Assembly: GCA_022494885.1 (NCBI GenBank)
Contig: JAGVSM010005023.1
Coordinates: forward strand, 1-64,000
DNA: 64,000 nucleotides
Reading direction: 5' to 3'
Origin: Micrasema longulum
Taxonomy: Eukaryota > Arthropoda > Insecta > Trichoptera > Brachycentridae
The notes beneath the pieces are model-generated. The model was not told the origin of the DNA, searched no databases, and was given only the letters and a program-made list of their open reading frames with translations. This document shows positions 56,656 through 64,000 of the stretch, piece after piece. A program made the position numbers and the translations under genes. Numbering within the stretch: position 1 is the stretch's first letter; each line of letters starts with the position of its first letter.

Positions 56656-57415
56656 GATGGAAAAGTCTACGATGTATTAAAGAAAAGCGATTTGCTTATG
56701 AATGTTGATAAATCAAAAGTGATGGTTTTTGAAAGGGATGAAAATATAACTAAATGTGAGATCAGCGTGAACGGAGATATTCTGAATCAGGTAGAAGAAT
56801 TTGTGTACTTGGGAAGTATGTCTACTAGGGACGGAAAGGCCGAGAAAGATATTGAAAGGAGGGTGAGTGCCGGGAACAGGATGAACGGTGCACTGAAATC
56901 TTCTTTGGCAAACAAATGTTTATCGCAGGAGGTTAAATTAGCAGATCACAGAGGAGTTCTAGTGCCAACTCTAATGTATGGGAGCGAAGTATGGAATTGG
57001 AAAAATGATGATAAAAGTAGGTCAAATGCTGTCGAAATGCGATCCCTCTTGCGAATGTGTGGTAAAACGATGTATGATAGGTGCACAAATGTCGAGATCC
57101 GTAAACTATGTAAGGCTGAGATATGTGAGTTTGGACGTGTAGAGCGAATGGACAGCGAAAGAACGGCTGAAAGGATCTACTATGCGAATGCTGATGGACG
57201 CAGAAAACGAGGAAGACCGAGAAAGACATGGCACGATCAAGTATATCAAATACTTGAAGATGGACATGTCAAAAGTAGAAAAAATCGGCGTGCGTGCATG
57301 AGAAGATATATGAATGTAGAGGAAACGAGGTATGTATGCAAAGACAGAGTGATTTGGCATTCTATCCTCTCTGCCTACCCCTACGGGAAAACGGCGTGAT
57401 GGTTTGTTGTTGTTG
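56656..57415 (+). mobile_element. RTE-like LINE, 3' end with long open frame and (TTG)n tail
   Basis: The 235-codon frame from 56692 reads KSKVMVFERDENITKCEIS, YLGSMSTRDGKAEKDIERRV, VLVPTLMYGSEVWNWKNDD, MCGKTMYDRCTNVEIR, KRGRPRKTWHDQVYQILEDG and SILSAYPYGKTA, then GGTTTGTTGTTGTTGTT. It is the best-preserved copy of the 3' end seen at 3434 and 28925. It has a small deletion near 57115-57130 and no RT core. Confidence 0.9.
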
Positions 57416-57463
57416 TTACATTTGATTAGCTATGCATTTATGATAAATGAGTAAGTTTTTTTG

Positions 57464-58045
57464 TTAACAATATTTTGAGTTTGTCCAAATTTTTATAGAC
57501 AAGAACTGAATTCAACTCCCTGGGGAGCTGTTTATATTAACATATTACAAAATAGCTGAAGAACATTTACAGGGCTTATGACCTGTCAATGGCTGGTTTA
57601 AGTGGCCACTTTACACACTGTGTAACATTTACCATTCTGCTCATATTTGAACATCTATATTTCTTCAATTCTTTCATCTGCTGATGCTTGTGAAGTTAAA
57701 TAAAGCATAACAAAATATTGACGATAAATCCACCTGGTCCATGAAGAAGTATAGAAATTGAAAAAATAACATTTTCAGGCGTTGCCTAGTATGTACGTGA
57801 AATAATTCAATTAAATGAATCTCACCCGCCTAAATAAAGACTTCAGCTCTTTAACTTCACAAACATCAACAGATGGAAAGAGCTGAAGGAATATAGATGT
57901 TCAAATATGAGCAGAATGGTGAATGTTACACAGTGTGTAAAGTGGCCACTTAAACCAGCCCTTGACAGGTCATAAACCCTGTAGATGCCTAGACTTCTTT
58001 ATTACCTTCTCTTAAATGTTCTTAATCTCTGTTGTAATGTGTTTT
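57464..58045. repeat. Repeat family E, large inverted pair
   Basis: The plus copy (57464-57710) includes the linker and the core TGGCTGGTTTAAGTGGCCAC. The minus copy (57740-58045) includes GTGGCCACTTAAACCAGCC and ends in ATCTCTGTTGTAATGTG. They face each other across about 130 bp with arms of roughly 200 bp, a foldback structure. Confidence 0.8.
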
Positions 58046-58179
58046 TTGTTGTTATTGTTATATTAGTAGGTATGCTCATTCAGTTGGGACTGTGCTTCCT
58101 TCTGAGCGGAACGCACAGGTTCTTTTGTTTTGTCCTTCCCTTACGGGGGTGGTATTCGGATCCTCTGCCTCTGACAACC

Positions 58180-58640
58180 CAGGGAGTCTTTCTTTATTCG
58201 AAGCCGTTCTCTCAGTGTAAATATTTGTGTTTTTACTTAAGTTTGTTGTGTAAGTTATGTTTGTTGTGTTACTATACTTCTTCACAATATTTTTAATAAT
58301 CCCACTTCGCCTGTTTTTCTGAGAATGCTCTTCCAAACTCTTTCACAACACGGACTATCTCTTCGTTCTAGTAACGAGAGAACCCTTTTAATAATAACAA
58401 CACTAAAACCCTGTCATCGCTCTAATTTTCTTGCCTACTCTTTCACAGTAGTAGCTGCTCGATTGTGGAATAATCTACCCACTAATGTTAGAGACTCCCC
58501 TTCTTTATATACAATTAAGTCAAGATTGAAATGTCACTATCTAAATATTTAAATTGTTCCTTTATCCATCTTCTTCCCTTTCCTTCCCATCCCCTCTCCT
58601 CTCTTCATAGTATAATGTTAATTTAAAAAATATATATTTA
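58180..58640 (+). mobile_element. LINE C-terminal fragment
   Basis: 58325-58552 encodes LSLRSSNERTLLIITTLKPC and SFTVVAARLWNNLPTNVRDS then SRLKCHYLNI, a standard LINE ORF2 C-terminus. It is followed by a C/T-rich 3' UTR. Confidence 0.8.
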
Positions 58641-58739
58641 GTTAAACTTTCTTTTTAATTTTTGTATAAAATACAAATGTGTCTCCATATGTCTATGTAT
58701 TTATAATTTTCTCAAAATGAACGGTTTGGGTAGGTAGGA

Positions 58740-58835
58740 AAAAGTTGCCTTAAGGCAATATGCCCGCCCTTATTTTTTTTTATTTATTTACAATTTTAAA
58801 AAACCCCTTAGGGCTACATTAGAAATTTGATATTG
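58740..58835. mobile_element. LINE 3'-end fragments, two orientations
   Basis: A plus-strand hairpin GTTGCCTTAAGGCAA (58743-58757) is followed by a T-rich tract. A minus-strand end (AGCCCTAAGGGGTT, with ATTTATTTA on the plus strand) follows at 58770-58825. They fit the hairpin-plus-tail endings of other LINEs here. Confidence 0.45.
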
Positions 58836-58884
58836 TCTAGTCATTTTATGTCTCGTCTAGTCTAGTCTAGTTAGTTCAGTCATC

Positions 58885-59545
58885 ATGTGCTTTTTCAGAT
58901 TGATTTTAAATTATATGTATATATATTATAAATATAATTCTACAATATGGAGCCCTTATTATGCCTCTTACCAAATTACCATAGAAAGAGTTCGGAATAA
59001 GTTTTTGAGATATGTTAATTTTAAATTAGGAATACGTAATGAATTTCGTAACTATAATTATTTATTAAATATATTAAATTTGATTAAATTAAGGGACAGG
59101 AGAACTATTAATGATTTATTAGTTCTATTTAAAATCGTTAATTCAGTATTGGACAGCCCTGAAATGTTGGCCCTCGTTGGTTTTAAAGTACCAGTTAGAG
59201 TGACTAGGCTAGTTCAACTTTATCACTGCAACAATCATATCTCAATATATTCTAGCAGTTCAGTACTGAATCGTCTACATGCGCTGGGTAATAAACATTC
59301 GGATTTAGGTGACATATTTTTATTGAAATTTCCAGCTTATAAACAATTACTTGTAAAACATTTTAGTGTGGAATCAATATTTTAATTATGTTCTTTCTAA
59401 GTAAGCATTGAAAAAGTTGTTACTGTATATACTCCACTGTGAATACTTATGTATGTATGTAATGTAAAAGGTACTTGTACCGTCAATTCTTGAAAAAAAA
59501 ATATACACATTGTATATGTGTATAAAGAGTCAAATAAATAAATAA
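58885..59545 (+). mobile_element. LINE C-terminus with 3' UTR and tail
   Basis: The frame reads NSTIWSPYYASYQITIERVR, NKFLRYVNFKLGIRNEFRNY, INDLLVLFKIVNSVLDSPEM and HALGNKHSDLGDIF, ending SVESIF. It is a diverged relative of the 46588 LINE. The 3' end has AAAAGGTACTTGTACC (59466-59481) and AAATAAATAAATAA. Confidence 0.87.
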
Positions 59546-59884
59546 ATAATAATAGTATAGTTTTAAGAAATTGTTTTTGTATATTTGGATACGTTTATTT
59601 ATGTAAATTGTTTGCGTAAATACATATTTTTTTAATAAAAAAAACAGAGGCATTGAGGGGATCCTGAGGGGTGGTGACGACGTGCTGGCCTCTGTCCATG
59701 CATCCTCCTCCCCCCTCCTTATTCTGCATAGAATTTGTATTCCTTAGGAATATTTTTAATAACTGTCCTTTATTTATTTATGCTTTATTTAGTTAGTTCA
59801 TAACATTTTAAGAACTAATATAAACTTTTAATAACATTACAATTTTTCTATCACAATTATGCGCAGCTGAATAATATTAGGAAT
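59546..59884. other. Intergenic
   Basis: No gene. A GC-richer piece at 59650-59715 (GAGGGGATCCTGAGGGGTGG) is not assigned. Confidence 0.4.
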
Positions 59885-60200
59885 TTGCTGGAGAGACCAC
59901 ATCACTAATGACGAGGTTCAAAACATAATCGAAGAAGGTAGGCACCTAATCAAAACCATCTCAGAGAGGCGAGAACGATGGATCGGCCACATTATGCGCC
60001 ATGAGGGTCTCCTGCACGACATCATAGAGGGAATGGCTGAGGGGACAAATTATAGAGGGCGCCCCCGACGGGAATATTTGGAGCAAGTATGCGAAGATTT
60101 AAACTGCGCCTCATATGTCGAGCTGAAGAGGGCTGCAGAAAATAGAGATCAATGGAGGACGAGATGCAGGACTTTGCTGCAAACCAATCCCCAGGATTGA
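59885..60200 (+). mobile_element. LINE C-terminal fragment, GRPRREY type
   Basis: Translation gives WRDHITNDEVQNIIEEGRHL, RERWIGHIMRHEGLLHDIIE, YRGRPRREYLEQVCEDLN and RCRTLLQTNPQD, the C-terminal end of an endonuclease/RT LINE of another family. The upstream part is truncated. Small frames here are retroelement-derived. Confidence 0.8.
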
Positions 60201-60527
60201 GATTGCTAAGAAGATAGGTAACTTTAGATGCTTGAAATTAAAAAATATATTTATTGACACACATTAGTAAATTCAAAAGGGTAACAAATTTTTGGACGAC
60301 CATTGTAAAAAAGAGAGAGATGGACAAGAAAGTGGAACTCTGGCATATGCAATTTTTTTAAGTAATCGGCCAAAAATGATGATACGAACTTCTAATACCT
60401 GTTCTAAATATTCTTTAAAACATTTATTAATATAAAAATAATATAAGGAATAGTATGGGTGCTGTTTGGGAATATTTCAATTAAAAATAATAGAACTTAC
60501 TCCAAATTAGTGACCGACCGAAGATTC
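60201..60527. other. Intergenic, AT-rich
   Basis: Nothing recognised. Confidence 0.4.
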
Positions 60528-61085
60528 GGCCAATAAAATGAGTTCAAGCGAAAATTTGACCGAGACTTCAGCTCAGCCGAAACCTGCGGTCGAGATGTGT
60601 TGGATTACGTTCAGCTGTACTCGGGTGCATCTTGTGGCTCGAGACTAAGTTTTCGTGAGTTCCAAGATATTTTTGATTTATATTTTTGTAATTATCAGCC
60701 ATAAACAATAAACTATAATATTGAACAAGCCGTAATTTCTACGTCTATTCTTGGATTGTCTATCACATTCAATTTTATCTGTGGTTCTCCTGTTAAGCGC
60801 TGGCCGACACGCGTCCGTACATCGGGGTTACAAAATATGTAAATTATAATTTAATTTGACGATTAAACTAAGTTTTTACATACAAAAGTAAGTAACAATT
60901 CCATTATGTAAATTAGAACAGTACAAATGGCTTTTTTTTTACGTGTGGGCCCCACCCAGCTCAGTATGGCGGATGACAGAAAACCCGACTAGTTAGGTTT
61001 AAAGATCGACTTTCTTCTTCTTTTTTCTTGTTTAATGGCTTCGTTGAATATAAATTAGCCGCGTTGGTCGACCAAAAATTCATTA
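60528..61085 (+). promoter_or_regulatory. Conserved upstream block, gene 7 copy
   Basis: Homologous to 43931-44480: CGGCCAATAAAATGAGTTCA, CTCGGGTGCATCTTGTGGCT, TTTTATCTGTGGTTCTCCTG, AAAAGTAAGTAACAATTCC, GTGGGCCCCACCCAGCTCAG and TTAGGTTTAAAGATCGAC. The gene 7 copy is clearly diverged, so conservation here is more informative than in the recent tandem units. Confidence 0.55.
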
Positions 61086-61094
61086 AATTATTAG

Positions 61095-61545
61095 ACTTTT
61101 CGGACACATAACATTTTAGAGAAGGGAATATAGAAGTCTAGCTATTTACAAGGCTTTACACTGTGTAACGTTATAAAAATTTAAAAAATAACATTTCAGG
61201 CGTTGCCTAGAATGAAGGTGAAATAATTCAACTAGATGAATCTCACCCGCATAAATAAAGGTTTCAGCTCTTTTACTTCACAAAAATCAACAGATAAAAG
61301 AATTGAAGGAATATAGATGTTCAAATATGGGCAGAATGGTGAATGTTACACAGTGTGTAAAGTGGCCACTTAAACCTGCCATTGACATAAGCCCTGTAGA
61401 TGCCTTGGCTTATATATTACCTTCTCTTAAGTGTTCTTCATCTCTGTTGTAATATGTTAATATAAACAGCTTTCCAGGGAGTTGAATCCAGTCCTTGTCT
61501 ACAAAAAATTTGGACAAACTCAAAATATTGTTTATGATTTTTCAA
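61095..61545 (-). repeat. Repeat family E, minus copy between the gene 7 block and exon 1
   Basis: Contains a short plus-strand start (61110-61170), then the minus-strand sequence with GTGTAAAGTGGCCACTTAAA, CATCTCTGTTGTAATATGTT and the reversed linker ACAAAAAATTTGGACAAACT. It is inserted between the conserved block and the gene 7 ATG. The 62-residue frame at 61495 is within or next to this repeat. Confidence 0.75.
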
Positions 61546-61785
61546 TTTGGATTCGATTCTATTTATATTTTAAATACTTTTTGCTTCCAATTTAATAAAA
61601 TTATTTTGTCCCGAGAAGGTATAGTGATGGAACAGATCATATGTAATTTTATGATTTCTGAACATAACTTCGATAGTTTTTGACATTTAAGATTTTATTT
61701 TTAACTGAAGTACTTTACTTAGTTTGCAGGATATTAATCTTCAGATTTCTTAGAGATTTGTTGAGTATTTCTCGAATAAAAAGTT

Positions 61786-62137
61786 ATGGAAGTAGCTTTA
61801 GTGAATATTAAGGCTGAACCGGAGACTGGCGGCATAGAAACGGATATTCTTCTTACCGGGGAAGGGACGCCATTTCCCTGCAGAAGTGAGGAGCCAGATG
61901 TTTCTTCCGTCAAGGCCGAGCCGGGAACTTGTGATGTAAAACTAGATATTGTATATACTGGGGAAGAAAGCCCATGTCTTCACAGAAGCGAGGAGCCGGT
62001 GAAGGCTGAACCGGGGACCAGTTCTGGCCAGCCTGGGTTATCTACCAGTGATAAAATTATCACAGATATGGTTATTGACTATCCTGACATCAAACAAGAA
62101 TGTTTGGATTCCTCTCGTTTCAATGAAATTCCTTCAT
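61786..62137 (+). CDS. Gene 7, coding exon 1: Psi-K-x-E module (gene continues beyond window)
   Basis: ATG in AAGTTATGG gives MEVALVNIKAEPETGG. There are two full repeats plus a shortened third (SEEPVKAEPGTSSGQP), then the tail IDYPDIKQECLDSSRFNEIPS. Four Psi-K-x-E sites (IKAE, VKAE, VKAE, IKQE). The donor is GTAAGT at 62138, after CTTCAT rather than the usual CTCAA, phase 1; joined to GTTTACAAG it would give Cys instead of Ser. The start of the intron resembles genes 1 and 2 more than genes 3 to 6 (GACTATGGATGATG). No finger exon lies in the remaining 1.86 kb, so it is expected downstream of 64000. Confidence 0.82.
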
Positions 62138-63090
62138 GTAAGTAATACTTCCTTCCACGTTATCTGCACTGAGATTACGTCTGCGGACTATGGATGATGG
62201 ATGGATGGGATGCGGACTATGGATGGTGTGCAGAGGACTTATACTCCCATTGTGGAGTTGTATTATTTATACATTGAATTAAGAATAGTCCAGAAGGAGC
62301 GTAGAATCATATTCGAATACATCACCCCATTTTCGCCGCGCGCATTCGTGAAGTCGCCACGTAATGTTGCCAGATGGGAAAAAATATAATCAACACAAAT
62401 GTAAGGCTAAAAAAAGCACCTTATTAATCTCTCTAAAATTTTATTGTACACGCGTAAAACATTGATTGACAGAACAGAGTAGATAAGTAAAGGGTCATTT
62501 AATAAGAGTAATTTAATTAATAAACTTTAAACTTAATTTATAAAACAAATTTTATTTGACATAAAACTGATATTTTTATATCATGTTTAATAATATTTGA
62601 TGTTTTAAAGATAATTTCGGTCAAATGTCCACCACGGCGTTGTTTAATCCGAGGTCATTAGATGAGCAAAGAAGGGTAAAAAAAAATACTTCCCTGACAA
62701 CACCTGACAGATGGAAAAATGATTCAATTTTTAAGTAATGCATTTGCTACTTGCGCATAAATAAGATCCCACCCTGTTTCTTTAAGACCCCAGCAGTATT
62801 TCTACACTTTAAAACGACACAAAACGGCACATTAGAATTCAAATCGGGAGTTGCGTACTGAGCGACGTCTACAAAAAAACTAATGGGTCAAAACGTAAAA
62901 CTACTCGTTTAAGAGTAGTTGAGTCGCCTTCTGTTTGATGCGCGTATGCGGTTTCTGGACTACTTTTAATTATATGTATTCATATCAAGTTTCGAAAATA
63001 TTACATCGATGGAAGTTTGTGGAGGGCCGTGGGCATCACTTACGACTTACCTATTCGAGTGTTTTCGACTCGATAGCTGCTTTCAGCAAG
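62138..63090. other. Gene 7 intron, start
   Basis: Small duplicated segment GGACTATGGATG at 62186 and 62214. Otherwise AT-rich. No finger sequence or other gene seen. A short palindrome AACTACTCGTTTAAGAGTAG lies at 62900. Confidence 0.45.
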
Positions 63091-63094
63091 TAAG

Positions 63095-63330
63095 TCCGCC
63101 TTGTGGTGTGGTGTTTGGCGCGTTTGCCTACCATGCTTGAAATCCCGGGTTCGATTTCTGGGAAGGTTGACGTGAAACTGATTGGAAAGGTGGTGTTAAA
63201 CGGCAATATTTCACGTTCCTGGGCTGGCACCTGAAGCGTTAGCCTGATCACCTTATTTTCGTGTAACTGACTAGAGTGTACCAATATATGGACCTTTGCA
63301 TCAGCGAGTATGATATGATATGATCACCGT
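63095..63330 (+). mobile_element. SINE family B-like copy in gene 7 intron
   Basis: Head CTTGTGGTGTGGTGTTTGGC, GCGTTTGCCTACCATGC, then the B-box region GGGTTCGATTTCTGGG, body GGCACCTGAAGCGTTAGCC, and a short ATGATATGATATGAT tail. It shares the head with 17585-17850, but its end differs. Confidence 0.65.
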
Positions 63331-63484
63331 CTTAACTTTTCGCGCAATCGAATCCAATTCAATAAACATGTTTTCACTACACGAGTAAATGATTATTGTA
63401 ATGAGTCCTTGTTATTAATGTTCTTAACCAAGTGAGCAATTACTATTTTTTTCCTAATTAGGTAATTCCTAGTTTCAAGACAAA

Positions 63485-64000
63485 TATCGTATTTCTTCTC
63501 CTTCAGACTTATTCCATAGCCTCTCCTCTGCTGGATGGCGACCTCTTTCAAACATCTTCATTCCTTCCAATATCGTCGAGCCATCTTTTCTGTGCCCTTC
63601 CACCACTTTTTTTTTGCCCATGGTCTCCACTTTATTATTCTGGGTGTCCACCTGCCATCATTTTGCCTGGCCTAGTGTACTGCCCACTGCCATTTTAATT
63701 CTGTTGTACGATCCATGATATCCAAGACTCCGGTTCGGCGCTGTCTCTTAGACATACACCGAGCGTCTGTCTTTCCAAGGATCGTTGCGTGCATTTTATT
63801 TTCTGGATAATTTTCTGTGCTACAGACGTGGTTTCTAGTCCGTATGTCGTCACTGGCAATATACACGCTTCATAGACTTGTCTTTTTAAGCATACTGGGA
63901 CTTGTTTATTTGAAAAAATAGGTATATTCTAGCTTGCTGAATTTAGCCCTATTCTTCTTGGCAACTCCGCTGTCTGGTTATCTTTATCAAGTTTGACTTT
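63485..64000 (-). mobile_element. LINE C-terminal fragment, runs off the window
   Basis: The minus strand reads VYEACILPV-TYGLETTSV, CTENYPENKMHATILGK, SKRQRRTGVLDIMDRTTELK, WQWAVH and then GRWTPRII-WRP. The RRTGV-DI and LKW-WA-H patterns are typical of the C-terminus of endonuclease/RT LINEs. It is damaged by stops. The 5' side of the element lies beyond 64000. Confidence 0.75.

Noticed and set aside
1..64000. CRISPR array or satellite because of regular 84-bp and 102-bp repeats
   Set aside because: Repeats are in-frame codons of zinc fingers or of the exon 1 module, with no spacers, in a eukaryotic context.

Overview
This window looks like an accessory stretch of an insect nuclear genome, most likely a moth or butterfly. 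The evidence is AT-rich DNA, GT-AG introns, tRNA-headed SINEs, many 5'-truncated non-LTR retrotransposons (LINEs) and long-arm inverted-repeat elements. The species assignment is inference. I see no bacterial-type operons, rRNA or CRISPR.

The host content is one family of C2H2 zinc-finger genes, all on the + strand. Each has two coding exons. The first encodes a short module of about 34-residue repeats carrying a Psi-K-x-E(P) motif, which matches the SUMO-acceptor consensus. The second encodes 10 to 22 tandem 28-residue fingers. All exon 1 donors (GTAAGT) and all exon 2 acceptors (TTTCAG/GTTTACAAG) are in phase 1, so any exon 1 could join any finger exon in frame. I count seven loci: gene 1 (exons <1-260 and 827-1725), gene 2 (8322-8970 and 10656-12538), gene 3 (18817-19078 and 19217-20838), gene 4 (orphan exon 1 at 27707-28070), gene 5 (35564-35825 and 37723-39404), gene 6 (44978-45239 and 49493-51008, frameshifted) and gene 7 (exon 1 at 61786-62137, finger exon beyond the window).

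Layout: 1-12.7 kb holds genes 1 and 2 among LINE relics, SINEs and a foldback repeat family (E). 12.7-28.2 kb holds gene 3 and orphan gene 4, with two inverted-repeat elements, SINE families A and B and two copies of a diverged repeat (D). 29.9-53.9 kb is a large tandem duplication (units at 29941, 41344 and a partial third at 52952) that created genes 5 and 6. Later events can be ordered: a 2-kb duplication in unit 1, a 2.35-kb LINE insertion in unit 2, loss or gain of two fingers, and a 2-nt frameshift in gene 6. 54-60.3 kb is almost entirely LINE 3' ends and repeat E. 60.5-62.2 kb holds the upstream block and first exon of gene 7. 62.2-64 kb has a SINE and another LINE end.

A block of several hundred bases recurs upstream of genes 3 to 7 and is the best candidate for a shared promoter or 5' UTR region. 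Overall this resembles an actively duplicating, lineage-specific zinc-finger cluster embedded in retrotransposons. A role as sequence-specific repressors, perhaps of transposons, is a reasonable hypothesis by analogy with KRAB-ZNF and ZAD-ZNF clusters, but the sequence alone does not show it.
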